Assembly (NCBI GenBank): GCA_945870025.1
Contig: CAMBQN010000028.1
Coordinates: 1 to 35,915 of the forward strand
DNA: 35,915 nt
Origin: Akkermansia muciniphila
GTDB lineage: Bacteria > Verrucomicrobiota > Kiritimatiellia > RFP12 > JAAYNR01
Direction: 5' to 3'
Translations under genes and position numbers: made by a program
In this document: one piece after another, positions 15,917 through 23,718 of the stretch
Layout of the letters: the number at the start of each line of letters is the position of its first letter
Numbering within the stretch: the stretch's first letter is position 1
The notes under the pieces: model-generated
What the model saw: the letters and a program-made list of their open reading frames with translations, nothing else
What the model was told of the DNA's origin: nothing
The model's database searches: none

Positions 15917-17455
15917 TCAGAACTGCACCAGCGGGCGGTGCAGCATTTGCTCATAAATGTCGATGTAGTGTTTGGCGCAGACGGCGTGGTTGAATCGCGA
16001 CAACCCCTCCTGCATGATCCGGGCCGTTTGGGATTGGCGCACCTTGTCCGGCAGCGCATGAAACGCCATCGCCTCGTCCATCGCCCATTCGAGTCCGGCG
16101 CTGTCATAGATCTTGAACGCAAAACCGTTCCCGTGGTCGGCCGCCACATCGAGGGCCGAAACCGTGTCGTGCAATCCGCCGGTGTCGTGTACGACCGGGA
16201 GGGTGCCGTAAAGCACCCCGGTCATCTGCGGCAGGCCGCACGGCTCGAAGAGCGAGGGCATCAACACAAAATCCGAGGCCGCCATGGCCAGCCGCGACAG
16301 ATCCTCGTTGAAGTCGCAGACCGCCACCCGGTCATACAGGTTGTGCATCCGCACAATGTCCCGAAAATGGCACTGATAGACGCCGTTGGCCACGATCGCG
16401 ACCTGCATCCCCCGCTTGGCGTGCTTCGCCACCATCCGGTGCAGGATCGCCGTTAGCAGTTGCGGCCCCTTCTGAATCGGGTCAAGCCGTGACGGCCACA
16501 AGAAGATCGGCGCGTCCGGGTTGGCCGCGAGCCCCACTTTCTTCTGGAAGAGAGCCTTGTTGGCCCGTTTCCCGAGCGCATGGGTCTCCGGCGTGTACGT
16601 GCGGGCCAGCGCCGGGTCGGTTGCCGGGTTGTACGACGCATCGGGCGCATTGAGAATGCCGACCGCACAGCCCGAGTTCCGCTTGTTGATCAACTCCTGC
16701 CGAAGCGAGGCCGGAACAAAGTCAAACCAGCCGCGGCAGAGTTCTTCGAGAAACGTCGGACTGACCGTGTTGATGAAGTGCGCGGCGAACGCGCCACTCG
16801 AAAGCATGTCAACCGGGTTGCTGTCGCGCGTTTCCTCGTAATTGCGCGGCACGCGGGTGTAGTAGAGGTACGGCCAGAACTCGGCGGTGTCGATCCCCAT
16901 GTCCTCGGCCTGTGACAACCGCACATGATGGGTATGAATGTTGTGGATCGTGAACAGGCAGGGGATGCCCAGTCGGCGCGCGGCGGCGGGGATCAGCCCC
17001 GTCATCCAGTCATTGCAGTGGATCAGATCCGGGGCGACCGTGGGGATGATGTTGTTGATCACCTCGCGCTGGAAAGCGAGCGCGAGCCGCGGGTTCTCGT
17101 TCTGATAATTGCTGTAAACCGCGTCTCGGTAGTAGAAGCAGCGATCTTCGGCCAGATGAATGCGGCTGTTGGGGAGGCGGCTCTTGTACACCCGCAGCTC
17201 GTCGCTGATAAGGCGCGCCGAATCGACATGGAACATTCGCCGGTAATGCGGCAGCGCCACATGCACATCGGCCCCGGAAGCGAACAGCTCGGCGACGAGC
17301 GAGGCCGAGACGTCGGCCAGTCCACCCGCCTTGGCGTTCATCTGGTTAGCCATGTTGCCCATGCCAGCCGGCAGATACGTGATCTCGGGGGTCACCACCA
17401 AGATGCGCGGCTTCCGCACTTTGCCACCCGCCGCCTGTTTGCTCCGAACCGCCAT
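15917..17455 (-). CDS. glgA: Glycogen synthase (GT5, ADP-glucose type)
   Basis: 512 aa, ATG at 17455 preceded by GAGGAGG about 7 bases upstream. It elongates alpha-1,4-glucan from a nucleotide sugar in the cytoplasm. The N-terminal half has the K-x-G-G-L donor motif in 'KAGGLADVSASL' (~42-53), then 'DLIHCNDWMTGLIPA' and 'IHNIHTHHVRL'. The C-terminal half has 'FLWPSRLDPIQKGPQLL' and 'PSLFEPCGLPQMTGVLYG', containing the E-x-x-x-x-Q/E-C-G-L signature with the retaining-enzyme glutamate, and 'TGGLHDTV'. An insertion 'LPAGMGNMANQMNA' precedes the KAGGL motif where most GlgA proteins are shorter. Immediately downstream is glgB; upstream by 29 nt is an exported coiled-coil protein. No glgC (ADP-glucose pyrophosphorylase) or phosphorylase gene lies in the window. 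Confidence 0.95.
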   Translation of the reverse strand: MAVRSKQAAGGKVRKPRILVVTPEITYLPAGMGNMANQMNAKAGGLADVSASLVAELFASGADVHVALPHYRRMFHVDSARLISDELRVYKSRLPNSRIHLAEDRCFYYRDAVYSNYQNENPRLALAFQREVINNIIPTVAPDLIHCNDWMTGLIPAAARRLGIPCLFTIHNIHTHHVRLSQAEDMGIDTAEFWPYLYYTRVPRNYEETRDSNPVDMLSSGAFAAHFINTVSPTFLEELCRGWFDFVPASLRQELINKRNSGCAVGILNAPDASYNPATDPALARTYTPETHALGKRANKALFQKKVGLAANPDAPIFLWPSRLDPIQKGPQLLTAILHRMVAKHAKRGMQVAIVANGVYQCHFRDIVRMHNLYDRVAVCDFNEDLSRLAMAASDFVLMPSLFEPCGLPQMTGVLYGTLPVVHDTGGLHDTVSALDVAADHGNGFAFKIYDSAGLEWAMDEAMAFHALPDKVRQSQTARIMQEGLSRFNHAVCAKHYIDIYEQMLHRPLVQF

Positions 17456-17484
17456 TCAAGTCCTCCTCGCGTTATAGCACAGCC

Positions 17485-17970
17485 TCACTCCGCCTTCACG
17501 GCCGGGTCTGCTGCCGGAACCGCCTGCTCGAGCTTCCGCTTGTCCGCCGCGCGAATCGCCGCTATCTTTTCCTGTAAAATCCGCAGCTTCGCCTGATCCG
17601 CCTCGAGGGCCTTGACCGCCTGAGCCACGTTGGGATGCGTCCGAACCAGATCCCGCAAGGCCTGCTGGGCCTCCCGCAGACGCTTCAAGGTGTCGGCTTT
17701 CTCGGCGTCCGTTCCCCCGCCGCTCCAGCTCAGCGTCAGCGCGTCCACCTTTCTGCGCGCGGCCGCGATCTCGGGCGATGTGACCGCCGGATCCGACACT
17801 TTCCGCTCGATCGCTTCGCGTTGGGACCGGATGTCCTGACCCAGTTCCAGCGCCTCCGCAAAAACATTCGCTCCTCCAGCCGATGGCGCCGGGTCGACGG
17901 CGGCCGCCAGCCGGACCCCGAACACGAGCGCCACGATCCCACCGATCCGCATAATCCCGGTTCGCCGCAT
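17485..17970 (-). CDS. Small exported coiled-coil protein
   Basis: 161 aa from ATG 17970, chosen over upstream starts because GGAGGT lies four bases before it and the N-terminus is then a signal peptide ('RIGGIVALVFGVRLAAA-VDP'). The mature part is nearly all charged alpha helix ('SQREAIERKV', 'AAARRKVDAL', 'DAEKADTLKRLREAQQALRDL', split here: 'KALEADQAKLRILQEKIAAI') with heptad-like spacing, which suggests a periplasmic coiled coil. It ends in a short Ala/Pro-rich tail. It is the promoter-proximal gene of the glgA-glgB cluster. No family is recognised, and whether it is functionally tied to glycogen metabolism is unknown. Confidence 0.65.
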   Translation of the reverse strand: MRRTGIMRIGGIVALVFGVRLAAAVDPAPSAGGANVFAEALELGQDIRSQREAIERKVSDPAVTSPEIAAARRKVDALTLSWSGGGTDAEKADTLKRLREAQQALRDLVRTHPNVAQAVKALEADQAKLRILQEKIAAIRAADKRKLEQAVPAADPAVKAE

Positions 17971-18025
17971 GCACACCTCCGTCAGCCACAACATTCGCAA
18001 TTTTTCTACTGCAAATAACATACCG

Positions 18026-18054
18026 AGTATGGCGGAAATCGCTGCATCTCTCAA
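18026..18054 (-). promoter_or_regulatory. Candidate sigma70-like promoter for the glg operon
   Basis: On the minus strand TTGAGA (18054-18049), a 17-bp spacer and CATACT (18031-18026) form a plausible -35/-10 pair. Transcription would begin near 18020, giving a ~50-nt leader before the ATG at 17970. The -10 box departs from TATAAT at two positions. Confidence 0.4.
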
Positions 18055-18068
18055 CTAAAAAAACGGTC

Positions 18069-18097
18069 TTGCCCGAAGCCCCGCTTATCTGTATTAT
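18069..18097 (+). promoter_or_regulatory. Candidate sigma70-like promoter for fructose-bisphosphate aldolase
   Basis: TTGCCC (18069-18074), 17 bp, TATTAT (18092-18097) is a good -35/-10 pair. A start near 18104 would give a ~70-nt leader to ATG 18177. It lies back-to-back with the candidate glg promoter, only 15 bp apart, so a regulator binding here could control both directions. Confidence 0.55.
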
Positions 18098-18176
18098 CTT
18101 TCTCCGTGTCTACGCATCCCGGATTGTCCCCTACAGACGGGGGTGGACGGCTCGCGGGCACACAGGAGACGCACAC

Positions 18177-19118
18177 ATGATCGTTACCACTAAGAAGCTC
18201 TTTGAACACGCCTACGGCCAATACGCCATCGGCGCCTACAACATCAACAATCTCGAACAAACCATGGGGCTGTTCAAGGGAAATGTGCAGAGCAAGGCGC
18301 CCTTTATCGTTCAGCTCTCCAAGGGTGCGCGTTCGTACACGCACAAGAAGATGCTCGAATCGATGATGAAGACCGCCGATGAAATCTTTCCCGAATCCGT
18401 CTTCGCCATCCACCTGGATCATGGCGACGAGGAAACCTGCATGGATTGCATCAACTCCGGCGTCTATTCGTCGGTGATGATCGACGCCTCCCACCACCCC
18501 CTCGAGAAGAACATCGAGATCACCAAGCGCGTCGTCGACGCCGCCCATGCCAAGGGGTTGGTCGTCGAGGCCGAGCTCGGGCTGCTGAAGGGCATCGAAG
18601 AGGATGTCGTCGCCGCCGACCATGTTTACACCAAGCCGGAAGAGGCTGAGTATTTCGTCAAGCAGACCGGAGTCGACTCCCTCGCCTGCGCCATCGGCAC
18701 CTCGCATGGCGCCTTCAAGTTCAAGGGCGACCAGAAGCTCCGCTTCGACATTCTCGTCGAGATCCAGAAACGCCTGCCCCGCTTCCCGCTGGTCATGCAC
18801 GGCTCGTCCTCGGTTCCCAAGGACGAGGTAGCCCGCATCAATGCCGCGGGCGGCAACATCAAGGGCGCCTCGGGCGTGGACGCCGACCAGTTCCTCGGCG
18901 CTGCCAAACTCGGCGTGACCAAGATCAACATCGACACCGATGGACGCTTGGTCTGGTGCCGCGTCCACCGCGAGTTCTTCCGCGACCACCCCGAGATGTT
19001 CGACCTGCGTGACCCGGGCAAGGTTTTTATCCCCGAATACGCCGCGTTTATTGCCGCCAAGAACGTCAAGCTTGGCTCGGCGGGCCGGCTCGACGCCGTC
19101 CGAGCGGCCTGCAAATAG
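18177..19118 (+). CDS. fba: Class II (zinc-dependent) fructose-bisphosphate aldolase
   Basis: 313 aa, ATG 18177 with AGGAG upstream. It cleaves fructose-1,6-bisphosphate to DHAP and glyceraldehyde-3-phosphate, or the reverse in gluconeogenesis, in the cytoplasm. Family landmarks: 'NINNLEQ' (22-28), catalytic Asp81 and zinc ligand His82 in 'IHLDHGDEETC', 'DASHHPLEKNI', 'VVEAELG' (129-135; zinc-binding Glu), zinc ligand His177 in 'IGTSHGAFKF', His208 in 'MHGSSSVP' and the phosphate-binding 'KINIDTDGRL'. Length is normal for the class. A tagatose-bisphosphate aldolase of the same family is possible in principle, but genomic position next to PFOR and glycogen genes favours central glycolysis. Confidence 0.92.
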   Translation: MIVTTKKLFEHAYGQYAIGAYNINNLEQTMGLFKGNVQSKAPFIVQLSKGARSYTHKKMLESMMKTADEIFPESVFAIHLDHGDEETCMDCINSGVYSSVMIDASHHPLEKNIEITKRVVDAAHAKGLVVEAELGLLKGIEEDVVAADHVYTKPEEAEYFVKQTGVDSLACAIGTSHGAFKFKGDQKLRFDILVEIQKRLPRFPLVMHGSSSVPKDEVARINAAGGNIKGASGVDADQFLGAAKLGVTKINIDTDGRLVWCRVHREFFRDHPEMFDLRDPGKVFIPEYAAFIAAKNVKLGSAGRLDAVRAACK

Positions 19119-19129
19119 TCACCCCCCTC

Positions 19130-19170
19130 CGCGGCGGGCGGCGCAGGCCGCCCGCCGCGTGTCTTTTCGA
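19130..19170 (+). terminator. Terminator between aldolase and PFOR
   Basis: A perfect 12-bp GC-only stem, CGCGGCGGGCGG (19130-19141) and CCGCCCGCCGCG (19148-19159), has a 6-nt loop and is followed by 'TGTCTTTT'. It lies 12 bp after the aldolase stop and 41 bp before the PFOR start. The T-run is short, so termination may be partial, which would set different levels for the two genes. Confidence 0.65.
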
Positions 19171-19200
19171 GAGTCATTGTTTAACCCACAGGAGTCAGTT

Positions 19201-22200
19201 ATGGCAGAAAAAATCATGGTGGACGGCAACCAGGTCGCCGCCGAAGTCGCTTTTGCATGCAGCGAGGTTGCCGCAATCTATCCCATCACCCCGTCGTCCA
19301 ACATGGGCGAGTGGGCCGATGAATGGGCTGCCAAGGGCCTGAAGAACATCTGGGGCACCGTGCCGCAGGTGGTCGAGCTGCAGTCCGAGGGTGGAGCGGT
19401 CGGCGCCGTGCATGGCGCGCTCACCACCGGCGCCCTGACCACGACGTTCACCGCCTCACAAGGGCTGCTGCTGATGATCCCCAACATGTACAAGATCGCC
19501 GGCGAGCTTACGCCGACCGTCTTCCACGTCAGCGCGCGCGCCCTCGCCGCACAGGGCCTCTCGATCTTTGGCGACCACAGCGACATCATGGCCTGCCGCC
19601 AGACCGGCTTCGCGATGCTGTGCGCCAACAGCGTCCAGGAAGTCATGGACATGGCGACGATCGCCCACGCCGCAACGCTCGAAACCCGCATTCCCTTCAT
19701 TCATTTCTTCGATGGCTTCCGCACCTCCCACGAAGTCCAGAAGATCGACGCCGTCAGCCCCGACACCATCCGCGCCATGATTGACGACACGCTCGTCGCC
19801 GCGCACCGCGCCCGCGCCCTCAGCCCCGAGAAGCCCACTCTCCGCGGCACCGCGCAGAACCCCGATGTCTATTTCCAAGGCCGTGAGACGGTCACGCCCT
19901 ATTACACCGCGACCCCGGGCATCGTCCAGAAGACCATGGACAAGTTCGCCACCCTGACCGGCCGTTCGTACAAGCTCTTTGATTACGTCGGCGCGCCCGA
20001 CGCCGAACATGTCGTCGTCATCATGGGTTCCGGCGCCGAAGCCGTCCATGAGACGGTCGAGGAACTGGTTCGGAAGGGCGAGAAACTGGGCGTCATCAAG
20101 GTGCGCCTCTACCGCCCGTTCGACGCCCGTGGCTTCGCGCTCGCGATCCCCAAGACGGTCAAGACCCTCACCGTACTCGACCGCTGCAAGGAGCCGGGCG
20201 CCATCGGCGAGCCGCTCTATGTCGACATCCGCACCGCGCTCGGCGAGATCATGCAGTACAAGCTCGCCGACATCCGGTCCTGGATCCCAACCTACGGCGG
20301 ACGCTACGGCCTCGGTTCGAAGGAATTCACCCCCGCGATGGTCAAGGCTGTTTTTGACAACGCCAAGAGCGCCGCGCCGATGAATCATTTCTCCGTCGGC
20401 ATTCACGACGATCTCACCGGCCTGAGCCTCTCCATCCCTGCGGATTTCAGCCTGACGGACGAAGGCCGCAAGGAGTGCATGTTCTACGGTCTCGGCGCTG
20501 ACGGTACCGTCGGCGCGAACAAGAACTCGATCAAAATCATCGGCGAGGACACCGACAATTTCGCCCAGGGCTACTTCGTCTACGACTCGAAGAAGGCTGG
20601 CGCGATTACCGTCTCCCACCTCCGCTTCGGCCCACATATCATCCGCAGTACGTATCTCTGCACCAAGCCGGACTTCGTGGCCTGCCATAACTTCTCTTTC
20701 CTCGAGAAGTACGACATGCTCGCCAACATCCGCCCCGGCGGCACCTTCCTCCTCGCCTCGCCCTTCGAGGCGGATCAGGTGTGGGAGAAAATCCCCGACG
20801 AGGTGGCGCGGCAGATCATCGCCAAGAAGCTCAATTTCTACGTGGTCAATGCGCTGAAGCTCGATCACGAACTTCACCTCGGCGGCCGCATCAACACGAT
20901 CATGCAGACCGCGTTCTTCAAGATCTCCGGCATCCTGCCCGCCGACGAGGCGATCGCCGCCCTCAAGAATGCGGCCAAGAAGACCTACGGCAAGAAGGGC
21001 GACGCCATCGTCAAGATGAACTGGGACGCCATCGACGCCGCCTCCGACGCGGTCAAGCGGGTTGCCTACCCGGCCCGCCCCGCTGGCAAGGTGCAGATGC
21101 CCAAGGTGGTCTCCGACTTGGCTCCCGCCTTTGTGAAGACCGTGACCGCCGAGATCATGGCGCAGCGCGGCGATGCCCTGCCGGTCTCCAAGATGCCCGA
21201 CGACGGCACCTGGCCCACCGCTACCACGCAGTGGGAGAAGCGCAACATCGCCACCGACATTCCCGTGTGGGACCCCGCCACCTGCATCCAGTGCATGCAG
21301 TGCTCGCTGGTCTGCCCGCACGCCTCGATCCGCGGCAAGGTCTACGATCCTGCCGCGCTCGCCAAGGCACCGTCGACCTTCAAGTCGGCCGATGTCAAGG
21401 GCGTGGTCGGCAAGAGCTTCCCGGGGTTCAAATACACCATCCAGGTCGCCCCCGAGGATTGCACGGGCTGCGGCGTCTGCATCCAGCGCTGCCCCGCCAA
21501 GAACAAGGCCAACCCGGCCCTGAAGGCCATCAATCTGGCACCGCAGATTCCGCTGCGCGCGTCCGAGGCGGCCAACTGGGAGTTCTTCCTCGGCCTGCCC
21601 GAGGCCGATTGCACCAAGATCGGCGCCACGACGATCCAGGGGAGCCAGCTCAAGCGGCCGCTCTTCGAGTTCTCCGGCGCCTGCGCCGGCTGCGGCGAAA
21701 CCCCTTACATCAAGTTGCTCACCCAGCTTGCGGGCGACCGCCTGCTGATCGGCAACGCCACCGGTTGCTCATCGATCTACGGCGGCAACCTGCCCACCAC
21801 GCCCTATTGTCAGCGCGCGGATGGACGCGGCCCGGCGTGGGCTAACTCGCTCTTCGAGGACAATGCCGAGTTTGCCTTGGGGATGCGATTGACCTCCGAC
21901 AAACTCAACGTCTACGCACGGGAGCTGCTCGGACAGGTGCTTGCCTCCGAAACCTGCCCGGCCGCGCTGAAGGCGGTGGGGCTGAAGATACAGGATGTCG
22001 ACCAGAAGACATCTGAAGGCGTCGAGGCCATGCGCGGGCTGGTCGCCGAGTTGAAGACGCTCATCGGCGATGGCGCCTGCTGCGCCATCTGCAAGAACCT
22101 GCTCGGCGTGGCCGACTACCTGATCCGCAAGTCGGTGTGGGCGGTCGGCGGCGACGGCTGGGCGTATGACATCGGCTACGGCGGCCTGGACCACGTCCTC

Positions 22201-22776
22201 GCCACCGGCCGCAACGTCAAGATCCTCGTCCTCGATACCGAGGTTTATTCCAACACCGGCGGCCAGGCGTCCAAGTCCACGCCGCTCGGCGCGATCGCCA
22301 AGTTCGCGGCAGCCGGCAAGCCACAGATGAAGAAGAACCTCGGCATGATCTCGATGACGTACAAAAACATCTACGTCGCGCAGGTCAGTCTGGGAGCCAA
22401 CGCGGCGGCGACGGTCAAGGCGTTTGTCGAGGCGGAGGCCTACGATGGGCCGGCGATCATCATCGCCTATTCGCACTGCATCGCGCACGGCATCGACATG
22501 AGTCTCGGACTGGAGCACCAGAAGCTCGCCGTTGAAACCGGCCACTTTCCGCTTTACCGCTACAACCCGGAACTCGCGATCGAGGGCAAGAACGCCTTGC
22601 AGCTCGACAGCAAGGCGCCGACCCAGTCGTTCGCCGAGACCGCGCTTCAGGAGAACCGCTTCAAGCAGCTCCTGACGCTCAATCCGAATGCCAAGGAAAT
22701 GTTGGCCACGGCGGAAAAGAAATTCCGGGAGAACTTCGAGATGCTGCAGGCCCTGGCCAATCTGCCGAGGTCTTAA
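19201..22776 (+). CDS. nifJ: Pyruvate:ferredoxin (flavodoxin) oxidoreductase, single-chain
   Basis: 1191 aa, the usual length for fused-chain PFOR; ATG 19201 has CAGGAG about 6-8 bases upstream. It converts pyruvate and CoA to acetyl-CoA, CO2 and reduced ferredoxin. Features in order: 'IYPITPSSNMGEWADEW' (~24-40, domain I); domain II/III with 'GIHDDLTGLSL' and 'FYGLGADGTVGANKNSIK'; two ferredoxin-like clusters, 'CIQCMQCSLVCP' (~696) and 'CTGCGVCIQRCP' (~756); a further 'GACAGCGETPY' (~826) for the proximal cluster; and thiamine-diphosphate binding 'NATGCSSIYGGN' plus 'GGDGWAYDIGYGG...VYSNTGGQ' (~980-1020). All cluster cysteines look intact. The oxygen-sensitive enzyme points to anaerobic metabolism, and its place next to aldolase suggests a glycolysis-to-acetyl-CoA arrangement. 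Confidence 0.97.
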   Translation: MAEKIMVDGNQVAAEVAFACSEVAAIYPITPSSNMGEWADEWAAKGLKNIWGTVPQVVELQSEGGAVGAVHGALTTGALTTTFTASQGLLLMIPNMYKIAGELTPTVFHVSARALAAQGLSIFGDHSDIMACRQTGFAMLCANSVQEVMDMATIAHAATLETRIPFIHFFDGFRTSHEVQKIDAVSPDTIRAMIDDTLVAAHRARALSPEKPTLRGTAQNPDVYFQGRETVTPYYTATPGIVQKTMDKFATLTGRSYKLFDYVGAPDAEHVVVIMGSGAEAVHETVEELVRKGEKLGVIKVRLYRPFDARGFALAIPKTVKTLTVLDRCKEPGAIGEPLYVDIRTALGEIMQYKLADIRSWIPTYGGRYGLGSKEFTPAMVKAVFDNAKSAAPMNHFSVGIHDDLTGLSLSIPADFSLTDEGRKECMFYGLGADGTVGANKNSIKIIGEDTDNFAQGYFVYDSKKAGAITVSHLRFGPHIIRSTYLCTKPDFVACHNFSFLEKYDMLANIRPGGTFLLASPFEADQVWEKIPDEVARQIIAKKLNFYVVNALKLDHELHLGGRINTIMQTAFFKISGILPADEAIAALKNAAKKTYGKKGDAIVKMNWDAIDAASDAVKRVAYPARPAGKVQMPKVVSDLAPAFVKTVTAEIMAQRGDALPVSKMPDDGTWPTATTQWEKRNIATDIPVWDPATCIQCMQCSLVCPHASIRGKVYDPAALAKAPSTFKSADVKGVVGKSFPGFKYTIQVAPEDCTGCGVCIQRCPAKNKANPALKAINLAPQIPLRASEAANWEFFLGLPEADCTKIGATTIQGSQLKRPLFEFSGACAGCGETPYIKLLTQLAGDRLLIGNATGCSSIYGGNLPTTPYCQRADGRGPAWANSLFEDNAEFALGMRLTSDKLNVYARELLGQVLASETCPAALKAVGLKIQDVDQKTSEGVEAMRGLVAELKTLIGDGACCAICKNLLGVADYLIRKSVWAVGGDGWAYDIGYGGLDHVLATGRNVKILVLDTEVYSNTGGQASKSTPLGAIAKFAAAGKPQMKKNLGMISMTYKNIYVAQVSLGANAAATVKAFVEAEAYDGPAIIIAYSHCIAHGIDMSLGLEHQKLAVETGHFPLYRYNPELAIEGKNALQLDSKAPTQSFAETALQENRFKQLLTLNPNAKEMLATAEKKFRENFEMLQALANLPRS

Positions 22777-22797
22777 GGAGCATAAGCACGAAGCGGA

Positions 22798-22827
22798 TAC
22801 GGCAGCGGCGGCCTCGCCCCTGCCGTA
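22798..22827 (+). repeat. 8-bp stem-loop in the nifJ-crcB gap
   Basis: TACGGCAG (22798-22805) and CTGCCGTA (22820-22827) pair perfectly; the loop contains a further GGCG/CGCC pairing. No U-run follows. Together with the terminator at 22847-22896 it fills the 136-nt leader, so it may be the sensory or anti-terminator half of an attenuator for crcB, or merely a 3' stabiliser of nifJ mRNA. Confidence 0.4.
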
Positions 22828-22846
22828 TGGCTGATGAAGAGGCGAC

Positions 22847-22896
22847 TGGCGCTGGCATTACGGCCCGACGGACCGTTTTTTCCAGCGCCAATTTTT
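22847..22896 (+). terminator. Intrinsic terminator directly before the crcB ribosome-binding site
   Basis: TGGCGCTGG (22847-22855) and CCAGCGCCA (22882-22890) make a perfect 9-bp stem, followed by ATTTTTC. The loop includes a small ACGG-A-CCGT hairpin of its own. Only about 17 bases separate the T-run from the crcB start, including its Shine-Dalgarno GGGGAGA. That leaves no room for a promoter in between, so crcB transcripts must read through this hairpin, as in attenuated genes. Confidence 0.65.
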
Positions 22897-22912
22897 CTGG
22901 GGAGACACGATC

Positions 22913-23323
22913 ATGAGAAACCCGTGGGCCATCGCCGTGCTGGTGGGATTGGGCGGTTTCGCCGGCACGTTGGCCCGTTACGGGCTGAGCGTGGCGTCGC
23001 AGCGGTTTTCGTTTGAGTGGCCCCTAGGAACTCTGGCATCCAACGTCCTGGGGTGCCTCCTGATCGGAAGCATCACGGGGTTGTCTGCGCGCGTTGAAAC
23101 GATCACGCCCGAAGTTCGTCTCGTGCTCGCCACGGGGTTCTGCGGTGGCTTCACCACCCTGTCCTCGCTGATTTACGAGACGGGCGAGATGCTCCGGGCC
23201 AGCGAGCACTGGCAGGCGACCCTGTATGTCGCCGGATCGTTTGTTGCTTCCATGATCGCCTTTGTTCTCGGTCTCGTCGCTGTGCGCATGCTGATCAAAC
23301 CGGGAAGCGGACTCTGGAGCTGA
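22913..23323 (+). CDS. crcB: Fluoride ion channel (CrcB/Fluc family)
   Basis: 136 aa with four hydrophobic segments (~5-25, 38-58, 70-90, 102-127), the usual size for a Fluc subunit, which works as an antiparallel dimer in the inner membrane and exports fluoride. Family signatures: 'GGFAGTLARYGLS' near the start, 'GTLASNVLGCLLIG' (~39-52; the Asn lines the pore in the family) and 'GFCGGFTTLSSLIYET' (~75-90; with the Phe/Thr that line the pore). ATG 22913 has GGGGAGA nine bases upstream. It is preceded by a hairpin/terminator leader suggesting regulated read-through; I could not fit a fluoride riboswitch consensus to that leader. It converges with the small membrane gene downstream, 8 bp away. 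Confidence 0.92.
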   Translation: MRNPWAIAVLVGLGGFAGTLARYGLSVASQRFSFEWPLGTLASNVLGCLLIGSITGLSARVETITPEVRLVLATGFCGGFTTLSSLIYETGEMLRASEHWQATLYVAGSFVASMIAFVLGLVAVRMLIKPGSGLWS

Positions 23324-23331
23324 AGCTCATT

Positions 23332-23715
23332 TTATTTTGACGATCCCGGGAGAAGAATGGGGGCGCGCACGAACAGCCGCAACGTGTAAACCACCAGGAG
23401 CACGACGCCCAGCGTCAGAATCGCCATGTAGGCGCTTGTGGCGGCGACCACGTTGGTCAACTGCACACAACTCGCTGACTGGGTTGTCAAGAAAGTAAAT
23501 CTCAGTGCATTGATGCCTTTTGCCAGCAGCCAGCCCATGCCGTAGACGGAACTCAGAATCCCCAGCGCATGGACCAGTTGAAGACCGACAAGACCCCAAC
23601 GACGCCCCTTGCTGTAGCCAGTCGCTGTCAGACAAGCCTCATGCACCGGCATCAGTAGTGCCAGTAAAATATAGTAAATCCCGCCAATGCCCGTACCTGG
23701 AATACCTGCTATCAT
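23332..23715 (-). CDS. Small integral membrane protein paired with a glycosyltransferase
   Basis: 127 aa with about three to four hydrophobic segments ('GIGGIYYILLALLMPV', 'WGLVGLQLVHALGILSSVYG', 'AYMAILTLGVVLLVVYTLRLFV'). ATG 23715 is preceded by AAAGGA and lies only 3 nt after the glycosyltransferase stop, so the two are translationally coupled. No family is recognised. In several exopolysaccharide systems a processive GT2 works with a small membrane subunit (for example PgaC with PgaD); this gene's size, topology and position fit such a role, but sequence resemblance to any such subunit is not apparent to me. Confidence 0.6.
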   Translation of the reverse strand: MIAGIPGTGIGGIYYILLALLMPVHEACLTATGYSKGRRWGLVGLQLVHALGILSSVYGMGWLLAKGINALRFTFLTTQSASCVQLTNVVAATSAYMAILTLGVVLLVVYTLRLFVRAPILLPGSSK

Positions 23716-23718
23716 GAT

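Noticed and set aside
14489..16456. 655-codon open frame on the plus strand opposite glgB/glgA
   Set aside because: It spans two well-supported minus-strand enzymes and shows no motifs of its own.
19456..21321. 621-codon open frame on the minus strand inside PFOR
   Set aside because: Antisense shadow of nifJ; acidic/His-rich low-complexity translation without domain signals.
22777..22912. Fluoride riboswitch (crcB motif) upstream of crcB
   Set aside because: A GGCTGATGAAGAGG stretch and a GGCG/CGCC hairpin give a partial resemblance, but the conserved GATG in the first loop and the AUAAACG-like linker are absent, so I do not call it; only a generic attenuator is suggested.
23300..23349. Bidirectional terminator between crcB and the convergent membrane gene
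   Set aside because: GAGCT-GA-AGCTC has a two-base loop and CCGGGA/TCCCGG is only 6 bp and spans both gene ends; ATTTTATTTT follows, but the stem is too weak to claim.
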